A DNA stretch of 64,000 nt from CAZWLY01 sp964634465 (lineage in GTDB: Bacteria; Desulfobacterota; Desulfarculia; G963662305). Location: the NCBI GenBank assembly GCA_964634465.1, contig CAZWLY010000008.1, positions 1 to 64,000 on the forward strand, in the 5' to 3' direction. Shown here in pieces: positions 25,386 to 35,136 of this stretch (the first letter of the stretch is position 1; the number at the start of each line of letters is the position of its first letter). The translations under genes were made by a program, and so were the position numbers. The notes below the pieces were generated by a model. The model searched no databases. It was not told where the DNA came from and was given only the letters and a program-made list of their open reading frames with translations.

Positions 25386-26906
25386 ATGTCAGCCGATCAA
25401 TTCAAGTCGGATAAGCCGCTTTTGATTCAGGACAACACCCTTCGCGACGGCCACCAGTCGCTTCTGGCCACCCGGATGCGGACCGAGGACATGATCCCTC
25501 TCGCCGAGGTGATGGACGAGGTCGGTTTTTGGGCCTGTGAGGTCTGGGGCGGCGCCACCTTCGACGCCATGTCGCGCTTTCTGGGCGAGGACCCTTGGGA
25601 GCGGATCAGGACGCTGAAGAAGTACATCAAGAAGACGCCCTTCTCCATGCTCCTTCGCGGCCAGAACCTGGTCGGCTACCGCAACTACGCCGACGACGTG
25701 GTCCGGGCCTTCGTCGACAAGGCCTGCGAGGTCGGCATCGATGTTTTCAGGACCTTCGACGCCTTGAACGATTTGAGGAACTTCGAGGTCTGCGTCGAGC
25801 GGATCTTGGCCAACGGCAAGCACTTCCAGGGCTCGATCTGCTACTCCTTGACCGAGCGGCGGATGGGCGGACCGGTCTTCAACTTGGGATACTACAAGGA
25901 AAAGGCCAAGGCCATCGAGGACATGGGGGCCCACTCGCTGTGTATCAAGGACATGGCCGGGATCATGGCTCCCTACGACATCTACGAGATGATCGCCGCC
26001 TTGAAGGAGACCGTCTCCATCCCGATCCACCTCCACACCCACTACACCTCGGGCATGGCCTCGATGACCTACCTCAAGGCGGCCGAGGCCGGGGTGGATA
26101 TCGTCGATTGCTGCCTGGCCCCCTTCGCCTTGCGCACCTCCCAACCGGCCGTGGAACCCATCGTGGCCGCCCTGGAGGGCACCCCCCGCGACACCGGCCT
26201 CGACCTGGAGAAGCTGATCGCCATGGGCCAGCGCCTGGAGGAGATCGCGCCCAAGTACCGCGACTACCTGGCCTCCAACAAGATGGCCGTCATCGACACC
26301 GGCGTTCTGGTCCACCAGGTCCCCGGCGGCATGATCTCCAACCTGATCAGCCAGCTCAAGGAGAACAAAGCGCTCCATCGTTTGGACGAGGTCTACGCCG
26401 AGGTCCCCATCACCCGCAAGGAGCTGGGCACCCCGCCGCTGGTCACTCCGACCAGCCAGATCGTCGGCGTCCAGGCGGTGATCAACGTCCTGGTCGGCAA
26501 GTACAAGATGGTCACCAACCAGGTCAAGGACCTGGTCTACGGCCTCTACGGCAAGACGCCGACCGAGGTCCCCGAGGAGATACGCAAGCTCGTGCTCAAG
26601 GGCTACAAGCACGGCGACGAGCCGATCACCGTCCGCCCCGGCGACACCTTGCCGCCGGAACTGGACGAGGCCAGGAAGCTGGCCGAAGAGGCCGGCGTGG
26701 CCAAGACCGAGGAGGACGTCATCACCACCGCCATCTACCCCATCACCGGCCTAGGCTTCCTGAAGTGGAAGTACGGCCTGGAGAAGCGGCCGGCCGAGGT
26801 CAAGCCGCTGACCCTGGAGCAGGTCCAGAAGGAAGAGGAGGCCTGCGAGGCGGCGAGAAAGGAGCTTCGGGCCGAGTACCTGAAGAAGCTGGAAGAAGAG
26901 GACTAG
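25386..26906 (+). CDS. Biotin-dependent carboxyltransferase subunit (5S/OadA type, no biotinyl domain)
   Basis: The 506-residue protein is the catalytic half of pyruvate carboxylase-B/oxaloacetate decarboxylase-alpha/transcarboxylase-5S enzymes. The TIM barrel has the metal-site start NTLRDGHQSLLATRM, WGGATFDAMSRFL, MLLRGQNLVGYRNY, the zinc HxH motif (HLHTHYTSG) and the biotin-pocket region VPGGMISNL. The post-barrel domain ends in a Lys/Glu-rich tail, and the MKM-type biotinyl domain of OadA/PycB is absent, as in Propionibacterium transcarboxylase 5S (about 505 residues). It should transfer CO2 between pyruvate/oxaloacetate and a biotin carrier encoded elsewhere. A strong terminator follows, so it is monocistronic. 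Confidence 0.88.
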   Translation: MSADQFKSDKPLLIQDNTLRDGHQSLLATRMRTEDMIPLAEVMDEVGFWACEVWGGATFDAMSRFLGEDPWERIRTLKKYIKKTPFSMLLRGQNLVGYRNYADDVVRAFVDKACEVGIDVFRTFDALNDLRNFEVCVERILANGKHFQGSICYSLTERRMGGPVFNLGYYKEKAKAIEDMGAHSLCIKDMAGIMAPYDIYEMIAALKETVSIPIHLHTHYTSGMASMTYLKAAEAGVDIVDCCLAPFALRTSQPAVEPIVAALEGTPRDTGLDLEKLIAMGQRLEEIAPKYRDYLASNKMAVIDTGVLVHQVPGGMISNLISQLKENKALHRLDEVYAEVPITRKELGTPPLVTPTSQIVGVQAVINVLVGKYKMVTNQVKDLVYGLYGKTPTEVPEEIRKLVLKGYKHGDEPITVRPGDTLPPELDEARKLAEEAGVAKTEEDVITTAIYPITGLGFLKWKYGLEKRPAEVKPLTLEQVQKEEEACEAARKELRAEYLKKLEEED

Positions 26907-26952
26907 ATCGCGGCGGGGGAGGGCGTCGATCGGCCTCCCCCCCAGAGCCTGG

Positions 26953-26986
26953 GGCGGTTTCGTGCGGGCGAAACCGCCTCTTTTTA
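26953..26986 (+). terminator. Rho-independent terminator after the carboxyltransferase gene
   Basis: A perfect 10-bp stem GGCGGTTTCG/CGAAACCGCC (26953-26962 with 26969-26978) with a 6-nt loop is followed by CTCTTTTTATTT. It lies about 45 bp after the stop codon. Confidence 0.9.
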
Positions 26987-27065
26987 TTTGGAAGCCCCTC
27001 CCGGCTGGCCGGCCGGGGGACGGAAGGTTTGGAGTCTGCGGGGCTGTCGGAGCCCTCGGCGCTAG

Positions 27066-28181
27066 CTATCTCTTCGCCGATTCCGCCCTTTTGATCACCT
27101 CCGCCTTCAGCTCCCGTCCGGGGTCGGAGGCCAGATAGAGCGTCCGGGTCGGGAAGGCGAACTCCAGCCCCTCTTCGTTGAACGCCTTCAAGACGGCCAG
27201 GTTGAAGCGGTGGCGATAGGCCACCGAGGCCCAGTAATCGGGCGGGGTGTACCAGATGTTGACCGTCAGCTCCAGGTAGTCCGGCCCGTAGTCGGTGAAG
27301 AAGACCTTGGGCGGCCTGTCTTTGGGGAAGCTCGGCTCCCGGTCGAGTATCTCGTGGATCAACTCGACGGCCCGCTCCAACCTCTCCGGCGGCGTGTCGT
27401 AGGTCAGGCCGAACTTGATCTTCATCCGGATGAAGGGCCGGCGGCTGACGTTGGTTATCTGGGCCGAGGCCACCTTCTCGTTGGGCATGGTCACCAACTC
27501 GCCGGGGAAGGTTCGGATCCGGGTCGATCTGAAGCCCAGATCCTCGACCACGCCTTCCACGCCGTCGATGACGACCCAGTCGCCGACCATGAACGGCTTG
27601 TCGGCCAGAATCATCAGCGAGCCGAACATGTTCTTGATCGTGTCCTGGGCGGCCAGGGCGAAGGCCAAGCCGCCCAGTCCGAGACCGGTCAGGATGGTGG
27701 TGATCGGCTTGCCGGCGATGGCTTCGGCGACGTAGGTGCCGAAGAAGATGATGATCAAGACCTTGACCGTCCGTCTGATCATCGGCACCAGCATGTCGTC
27801 CAGCTTGGACTCGGTCCGGCGAGCCAGCCGGAGGAGATAGTGCTCCAGGACGGCGACGTTCGAGTAGGCGAAGTAGGCGACGGAGAGCGCGATGAGCCAG
27901 TTGGAGACGAGAGCCAGCCAGTCCTCGACGTGGGGCGGCGCCTTAAGCATTTGCCCGACGGCCCAGGCCGCCGGCGCGGCCAGGCCGATGCGCATCGGTC
28001 CCGGCAGGGCGTCCAGGAAGAGCCGGAAGGCTTCGACGTTCGCCCGGCCTTCGATCCGTCGGGCTGGACGGGAGAGCACGAATCGGATTATCCTGACCGC
28101 AACGAAATAGGCCAGCACGACTCCGAAGGCCGCCGCCCAACGCCAGGCCGGAACGCCCAGGATGTTCAGAGAGCCGTCCAT
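27066..28181 (-). CDS. MscS-family mechanosensitive channel
   Basis: About 371 residues from MDGSLNILGVPAWRW. Three to four membrane helices occupy residues 10-170. The pore-lining TM3 and beta domain follow, with the family signature ITTILTGLGLGGLAFALAAQDTIKNMFGSLMI split over the helix and then GDWVVIDGVEGVVEDLGFRSTRI. Such channels release solutes on hypo-osmotic shock. A start 12 codons upstream is possible but less typical. The gene is divergent from the crotonase gene, with only about 60 bp between starts. Confidence 0.92.
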   Translation of the reverse strand: MDGSLNILGVPAWRWAAAFGVVLAYFVAVRIIRFVLSRPARRIEGRANVEAFRLFLDALPGPMRIGLAAPAAWAVGQMLKAPPHVEDWLALVSNWLIALSVAYFAYSNVAVLEHYLLRLARRTESKLDDMLVPMIRRTVKVLIIIFFGTYVAEAIAGKPITTILTGLGLGGLAFALAAQDTIKNMFGSLMILADKPFMVGDWVVIDGVEGVVEDLGFRSTRIRTFPGELVTMPNEKVASAQITNVSRRPFIRMKIKFGLTYDTPPERLERAVELIHEILDREPSFPKDRPPKVFFTDYGPDYLELTVNIWYTPPDYWASVAYRHRFNLAVLKAFNEEGLEFAFPTRTLYLASDPGRELKAEVIKRAESAKR

Positions 28182-28242
28182 GGCTAAGATACTCGCCGCA
28201 AACAGGCGGGTTGTCAATCCGTCCCGTCCGGAGAGGAAGAAG

Positions 28243-29028
28243 ATGCCAGAAACGCTAACTTACGAAATCAAGAATCAAGTCGCCGTCATCACCTTCACCC
28301 GACCCGAGACGTACAACCCCCTGGACGAGACCTCCGGACTCGAGTTCGTCGAGGCCCTGGAGGCGGCCGGGGCCGACCCCGAGGTCCGGGTGGTCATCAT
28401 CACCGGCCAGGGCAAGGCCTTCTCGGCCGGGGGCAACGTCAAGCGGATGTACGACTACGTCAGCGAACACCCCGGCCAGGGCGCCTCGCCGATGTTCGCC
28501 AGGCTGGTCGACCTGCTCAACCGCTCCGTGTTGGCCATCCGCCAGATGCCCAAACCGGTCATCGCCGCGGTGGGCGGCGTCGCCGCCGGCGGCGGGTTGG
28601 GTTGGGTGCTGGCCGCGGACATCATCCTGGCCTCCTCCGAGGCCAAGTTCGATACAGCCTACATCCGTATCGCCGTCAGCCCGGACGGCGGCAACACCTT
28701 CTTCTTGCCCCGGCTGGTCGGCCCCTGGCAGGCGGCCGAGCTGTTCTTCCGGGGCAAGGCCATCGGCGCCGACGAGGCCAGGCGGGTCGGCCTGATAAAC
28801 CGGATCATCGACCCGGACCGGTTGATGCCCGAGGCCCTGGCTCTGGCCCAGGAACTGATCGCCCAGCCGGCCGAGACCCTGGCCCGAACCAAGGCTCTTT
28901 TGAACACCTCTCTCCAGTCGTCCCTGGCCGACCAGCTGGAGTACGAGCGCCAGTGCATCCTGGCCTCGGTGGACGAACCTGAATTCGAGGCGCGGATCAA
29001 GGCCTTTTTCGCCAAGAAGAAGAGATAG
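28243..29028 (+). CDS. Enoyl-CoA hydratase/isomerase family protein
   Basis: The 261-residue crotonase starts at ATG 28243 after a GAGAGGAAGA site; a longer frame exists but adds non-homologous residues. The CoA-binding FSAGGNVKRMYDYV and the oxyanion-hole glycines (GGVAAGGGLGW) are present. The catalytic region IAVSPDGGNTFFLPRLVG resembles the PaaG/isomerase branch, where Asp replaces one hydratase Glu, so double-bond isomerisation is as likely as hydration. No other beta-oxidation genes adjoin it. Confidence 0.9.
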   Translation: MPETLTYEIKNQVAVITFTRPETYNPLDETSGLEFVEALEAAGADPEVRVVIITGQGKAFSAGGNVKRMYDYVSEHPGQGASPMFARLVDLLNRSVLAIRQMPKPVIAAVGGVAAGGGLGWVLAADIILASSEAKFDTAYIRIAVSPDGGNTFFLPRLVGPWQAAELFFRGKAIGADEARRVGLINRIIDPDRLMPEALALAQELIAQPAETLARTKALLNTSLQSSLADQLEYERQCILASVDEPEFEARIKAFFAKKKR

Positions 29029-29155
29029 CCCGACCCGGTCTTTGGGCGATGGAAGAGTCGTCGTCCTTTGCCGGCCGGTCGTCGGGCCGCGGCCGGGGAG
29101 AGGCGGCTCCCGCCCAGGCGTCGGCGGATATCCGGCCGGGTGGGGCCGGCAGGCT

Positions 29156-29938
29156 TCAGAGCGGCAAAACCCGGTACCAGTAACGATAGGCCTCCTCGAA
29201 GCCGAGTTTAGAGTACAGGTTCCGGGCGATGGAGTTTTTCTCCTCCACTTGGAGGTAGGCCCGCCGCGCTCCCTGGCCCCGCCCCCAGTCGAGCAGGGCC
29301 TTGATCAGCCGGACGCCCAAGCCCCGCCCTCTCAACTCCGGCCTGACCACGAGGTCGAACAGGCCGACGTATCCGCGATCGTAGACGCCGAGACCCACGG
29401 CGGCGATCCGGTCGCCGTCCAGGAGGCGCACGAAGGCCCGGCGGGGCAGGATGGTTCTCACGATGCCGGCCAGGGCGTCGGCCTTGTCCGGGGTCAGGCC
29501 GTTGAGCTCGATCGCGGCTTCGAGCCAGCCGGGGTTGAAATCGGCCTCGATCTCGACCGCCGGGTCGGGGCGGCAAAGATCGTCGGTCAACCCGGCGGTC
29601 ATGACCCGGGTGTGGGCTTCGATTCGATACCCCCGTTCGGCCAACGCTTCGTCCAGGCCGGGGGGTTGGGCGGCGGCGGTCATCTTGAAGATCGCCGGGC
29701 GGCCGCGGCGGTGGTAGAGGTCCCGGCAGTAGGCGATCTTGTCATCGAGGCTCGCTCGCCCCTCGGCCAAGGGGATGACCGAGTTGGCCCGCCGGGTGAT
29801 CGGCCCGGCCAGACCGATCAGCCAGCCGTCGTGGAGCAAGCGCCGGGGGGCCGGCCAGGCGTTGGCCGCCGCCTCTTCCAGAAAGAGGATCGATTCCTCG
29901 GCCGTGGCGTTGACTGCCGACGGTTCCCGGCTTCTCAT
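29156..29938 (-). CDS. GNAT-family N-acetyltransferase
   Basis: The 260-residue protein has a C-terminal GNAT fold: the acetyl-CoA binding motif RPELRGRGLGVRLIKALL (about residues 195-212) and LQVEEKNSIARNLYSKLGF (about 228-246). The N-terminal half (LLHDGWLIGLAGPITRRANSV) resembles the lid region of the two-domain GNATs that acetylate small molecules. It overlaps the aspartate kinase stop by ATGA, so translation is coupled. The acceptor is unknown. Confidence 0.88.
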   Translation of the reverse strand: MRSREPSAVNATAEESILFLEEAAANAWPAPRRLLHDGWLIGLAGPITRRANSVIPLAEGRASLDDKIAYCRDLYHRRGRPAIFKMTAAAQPPGLDEALAERGYRIEAHTRVMTAGLTDDLCRPDPAVEIEADFNPGWLEAAIELNGLTPDKADALAGIVRTILPRRAFVRLLDGDRIAAVGLGVYDRGYVGLFDLVVRPELRGRGLGVRLIKALLDWGRGQGARRAYLQVEEKNSIARNLYSKLGFEEAYRYWYRVLPL

Positions 29939-31275
29939 TCCTCGGGAGCCCAGCCCGCCAGGAGCACCCGGTGCAAGGCGGTGACGGCCGGCTTGATCTC
30001 GGAGTTGTCCACCAGGAAGGCGACGTTGATCTCGGAAGCGCTCTGGGCGACCATCCGGGCCTTTATCCCGCCGCCGCCGATCTCGGAGAATATCTTGCCC
30101 AGCACGCCGGGCCGTCGTTTTAACTCCTGGCCGACGACGCAGACGATGGCCTTGCCCTTCTCCAGGGTGACCTGGCCCAGTTCGGCCAGGGCTTCGGCGG
30201 CGGCGGCCAGACGGCCGTGGTTGTACACCCCGTCGGTGACCAGCGAGACGCTGGAGACGGAGGTGGCGGCGATGTGGACCCCGATGTCCAGTTGGCTCAA
30301 CTTGGCCAGGGCGGCCGAGAGCAGCCGGGAGGCCGACATTATCTGCGGCGAGGCGATGGAGATCAGGGCCACGTCTTCCTTGTAGGCCACCGATTTGGCG
30401 ATGCGGTCGCTCAAGACCGGCTCGGGTACGATCTTGGTTCCGGTCTCCCCGGGCTTCAAGGTGTTGGCCACCCTGATCGGGATGTTCTTCTCGATGGCCG
30501 GGATCAGGGTCCCGGTGTGCAGCACCTCGGCCCCGTAGTAAGCCAGTTCGCTGGCCTCGTCAAAGGAGAGCACCGGCAGGTTTTCGGCGCTGGGATCGAC
30601 GGACGGGTCGGCGGTCATCACTCCGTCCACGTCGGTCCAGATCTGGACCTCCTCGGCATCGATGGCGGCGCCGATGATCGAGGCGGTGTAGTCGCTGCCG
30701 TTGCGGCCGATGGTGGTGATGTTGCCCTCTTTGTCCTTGGCGATGAAGCCGGTGACGACGTTGATCGGTCCGTCGGCCGGAATGTTCTTGGCGATTTCGG
30801 CCTGGATGCCTTCGAGCGGCGCGGCCTCGCCGAAGTTGGAGTCGGTGATGAAGCCCAGGTCGTAGGCGTTTCTGGGCACGGCCGCGATCCCGGCCCTGGT
30901 CATCGCCCCGGCGATGATGACCGAAGATATCCGTTCGCCGAAGGAGAGCACGTGGTCCGTCGTCTTGGGCGTCAACTCCCGGATAAGGCTCACTCCCTTG
31001 AGGATGGTCTCCAACTCGTCCATCAGCGGCCCGACCAGACCGACGTCCAGATCCAGGTCGGCCATCAGGTTGAAGTGGAAATCCCTGAACTCGGTCAGAT
31101 CGACCTGGCCGGCCAGGGCCCTGTCGGCCGTCTCGATCAAACAGTCGGTCATGCCGCCGTGGGCCGAGACGACCACCACCGGCCGCCGCTCCAGGGCGGC
31201 CTTGACGATCGAGATCATGGTGTCGATGCGCCCGGCGTCTTTCAAGGACGAACCGCCGAATTTCATGACGATCAT
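29935..31275 (-). CDS. Aspartate kinase
   Basis: The 446-residue enzyme phosphorylates aspartate at the head of the Lys/Thr/Met pathway. The kinase domain starts with IVMKFGGSSLKDAGRI and has GRNGSDYTASIIGAA and QIWTDVDGVMTADPS. Two C-terminal ACT domains (about 305-440; VALISIASPQIMS and KAIVCVVGQELKRRPG) suggest amino-acid feedback. It is monofunctional and somewhat longer than the LysC type of many bacteria. The GNAT gene is translationally coupled downstream. The exact isozyme class (lysC or thrA-like) is not resolved. Confidence 0.94.
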   Translation of the reverse strand: MIVMKFGGSSLKDAGRIDTMISIVKAALERRPVVVVSAHGGMTDCLIETADRALAGQVDLTEFRDFHFNLMADLDLDVGLVGPLMDELETILKGVSLIRELTPKTTDHVLSFGERISSVIIAGAMTRAGIAAVPRNAYDLGFITDSNFGEAAPLEGIQAEIAKNIPADGPINVVTGFIAKDKEGNITTIGRNGSDYTASIIGAAIDAEEVQIWTDVDGVMTADPSVDPSAENLPVLSFDEASELAYYGAEVLHTGTLIPAIEKNIPIRVANTLKPGETGTKIVPEPVLSDRIAKSVAYKEDVALISIASPQIMSASRLLSAALAKLSQLDIGVHIAATSVSSVSLVTDGVYNHGRLAAAAEALAELGQVTLEKGKAIVCVVGQELKRRPGVLGKIFSEIGGGGIKARMVAQSASEINVAFLVDNSEIKPAVTALHRVLLAGWAPEE

Positions 31276-31480
31276 GGTCGAGCCCTCTTGCTGGAAGTTG
31301 TCTTTTTGGTCCGAGGCGGCCGGCCTGAAGTTTTACAAGCTCTTGTCGCCCCTTCCACCGCTGAGGCAAGGTTACGAACTGGGTTCGGTCGTTGTCAAGC
31401 TTTCCGCATCGCTCCGGCGGGTTTGCGCCTCCCAGCGCGACGAGGCCGGCCCTCGCCGCCCCGGCCGGCGGCGGGGGAGG

Positions 31481-31687
31481 TTGGACGAGGCGGGCCTCCG
31501 GGAGATACTGACCGACCATTTCGACCGGCCGTTTTCGGTCTGCCTCCACGCCAACCCGGCCCGGAACGACCGGTTCAATCCGGTCACTTGCCTGTCGGTG
31601 GTCATGAACCTGAGCGCCGGCGAGATCCAGTACTGCACCGGCAACCCCTGCCGGGGTCGCTGGCGACGGCTCCGGCTCGAGTCATGA
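31481..31687 (+). pseudogene. C-terminal remnant of a C45-type acyltransferase/peptidase
   Basis: The plus-strand frame ending at TGA 31685-31687 encodes LDEAGLREILTDHFDRP, FSVCLHANP, then TCLSVVMNLSAGEIQYCTGNPC. This is the usual tail of C45 (acyl-CoA:6-aminopenicillanate acyltransferase-like) proteins: L..DH...P.SIC.H, T..S.I.D, then a G.PC motif. About 68 residues remain, whereas the family is about 330-370 residues long. The frame is open further left only because it is antisense to aspartate kinase, and no N-terminal homology is visible. I read it as a decayed gene fragment. Confidence 0.5.
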
Positions 31688-31747
31688 TTCCTCCCGGGCG
31701 TCGATCGACGGCCTCGGTTTGCGTGCGCTCGCCAGGACGTCGGCCGT

Positions 31748-33325
31748 TTAGCCTTTGCCGGGCGGTTGGGGGTAGCCGGTGAGGCGCATGATCGAGCCGA
31801 ACAGCCCCTTCAGGCGGCGATAGATCTTGGTGTAGACCTGATCGTACAGGCCGTCGTAGATTTCGACCGCCTCGGCCCGGGGGGTGAAGACCTCGCCCCG
31901 GCCGGTCATTTCGGTCACGGCCGCATCCACGTCGGGATGGAGGCCGGTCCCGGCGGCGGCTAGGATGGCCGCTCCCAGGGCCGAAGTCTCCTCGAGGCTC
32001 GGCCTGGCGGCCGGAAGGTTGAACACGTCGGCCGTGATCTGCATCATCAGGTCGCTTTTCGACCCGCCGCCGCAAACGGTCAGGCGTTCGATCCTGCGCT
32101 TCGTCTTCCGCTCGATGCGCTCCCGTCCCTCTCTGAGCGCCAGGGCCAACCCCTCGAGGATGGCCCGGTAGAGGTGCCCCTTGCCGTGGACGCTGCCGAA
32201 GCCGATGATGCTGCCCTTGGCCTCCGGACCGGGGTACCTCACCCCCGGCGTCCAGAACGGCTGGAGGATCAACCCCATCGCCCCCGGCGGCGTGGCCGCG
32301 GCCAGTTCGTCGAGCAGCGATTCGGCCGGCACGCCCTTTTCCGCGGCCGCGGCCGCCTCGATCTGGCCGAAGTGCTCTTTGAACCAGGTCACCAGCCAGA
32401 AGCCGCGGTAGATCTGGACCTCCAGGTTGTAGTCTCCCGGCCTGGCGCTGGGGTAGGGCGGGACCAGGGGGATGGGCTCGATGTAACGGCTCGAATTGAC
32501 GTTGATGGTGGCCGTGGTGCCGTAACCGATGCAGCCTTGATCGGGCTTGAGGCAGCCGGCCCCCAAGACCTCGCAGGCCTTGTCCGAGGCCCCGGCGACG
32601 ACCGGCAGGCCCTTGGGCAGCCCGGTCAGCGAGGCGGCCTCGGCCGTCACCTCGCCCAGCCGTCCGCCCGGCGGGACCAGTCTGGGCAGCGTCTCCCGCG
32701 GGACGGGCACGGCCCGGCTCTTCCAGTTGCCCGACCCGCACCATCTCTGACGGCGGTAGTCGAAGGGCACGTAACCGACCTGATTGCCGATCGAGTCGGC
32801 CATCTCGCCGGTCAGCTTGAAGTTCAGGTAGCCCGACAAGAACAGCAGGTGGGCGGTGGCGTCGAAGATCTCCGGCTGGTTCTCCAGAATCCAGTTGACC
32901 TCGGCCTCGGCCTGGAGGTGGTGGACCGTCCGAGTCAGCCCGGCGGCCCGAAACAGGGCCCGCCAGTGGATCGGCAGGCGGGGCAGCCGGCCGGCCCGCC
33001 GCTGATCCAGCCAGAGGATGGCCGGTCTGAGCGGCCGGGCGTTCCGGCCCAAATTGATGATCGTCCCCCGCTGGGTGGTTACGGCCAGGCCGGCCAGCGC
33101 CTCCGGGGCGACCCGGCCCCGACTCCAGAGCTTGCGGCAGACCTCGCCGATCTTGACCCAGTAATGGTCGGGGTCCTGCTCGGCCCAGCCCGGTTTGGGG
33201 GAGGTGTAGGGCTGGGCGTAGACGGCGCGGACGCCGTCCGCCGCCCGCCCGGCGGCGTCGAAAACCAAGGCTCTCACACTCTGGGTGCCGACGTCGATGG
33301 CCAGCACGTAATCCTTGTCGGTCAT
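31748..33325 (-). CDS. FGGY-family carbohydrate kinase
   Basis: About 525 residues from MTDKDYVLAIDVGTQSVRALVFD, the canonical ATP-binding start of FGGY kinases; an ATG 69 bp upstream adds residues that are not part of the family. Other landmarks are ATLWLDQRR-like ILWLDQRRAG, GYGTTATINV, and a C-terminal ATPase motif VCGGGSKSDLMMQITADVF. The family phosphorylates glycerol, xylulose, ribulose or other polyols; neighbouring GlpD-like and FAD-oxidase genes make a polyol or triose route likely. It is separated from the GlpD-like gene by 222 bp that hold a copy of the two-hairpin repeat. Confidence 0.9.
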   Translation of the reverse strand: MTDKDYVLAIDVGTQSVRALVFDAAGRAADGVRAVYAQPYTSPKPGWAEQDPDHYWVKIGEVCRKLWSRGRVAPEALAGLAVTTQRGTIINLGRNARPLRPAILWLDQRRAGRLPRLPIHWRALFRAAGLTRTVHHLQAEAEVNWILENQPEIFDATAHLLFLSGYLNFKLTGEMADSIGNQVGYVPFDYRRQRWCGSGNWKSRAVPVPRETLPRLVPPGGRLGEVTAEAASLTGLPKGLPVVAGASDKACEVLGAGCLKPDQGCIGYGTTATINVNSSRYIEPIPLVPPYPSARPGDYNLEVQIYRGFWLVTWFKEHFGQIEAAAAAEKGVPAESLLDELAAATPPGAMGLILQPFWTPGVRYPGPEAKGSIIGFGSVHGKGHLYRAILEGLALALREGRERIERKTKRRIERLTVCGGGSKSDLMMQITADVFNLPAARPSLEETSALGAAILAAAGTGLHPDVDAAVTEMTGRGEVFTPRAEAVEIYDGLYDQVYTKIYRRLKGLFGSIMRLTGYPQPPGKG

Positions 33326-33385
33326 GGCTCGTCGCAGGTTGGTTGGGCCGACTCCGGGCCGGTGTTGCGTCTCCCAAACAATTTT

Positions 33386-33492
33386 GAACCCCACCGGGGG
33401 TTCATTCTCCTCGGCTTGCAGCGAAGAAAAACGACTCCGCGTCTCTCGCCGGACACCCCGTCGCTTGCGGCGGGGCCGTTCATTTCATCGGC
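33386..33492 (-). repeat. Two-hairpin intergenic element, copy A
   Basis: Read on the minus strand, this segment contains GCCCCGCCGCAA, then GCGGAGTCGTT, then a GAACCCC/GGGGTTC hairpin with a CGGT loop (33386-33403). It aligns by eye over about 100 bp with copy B at 40440-40540. It ends 60 nt before the FGGY kinase start and has the same orientation as that gene. Confidence 0.75.
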
Positions 33493-33547
33493 TAGACGCT
33501 TGAAAGGCCCCGTCCATGGGCTGGCAACTCATTTCCGAGGCTCGAGT

Positions 33548-35122
<1,575 letters not shown>

Positions 35123-35136
35123 GGTCGGCCTCGGTT

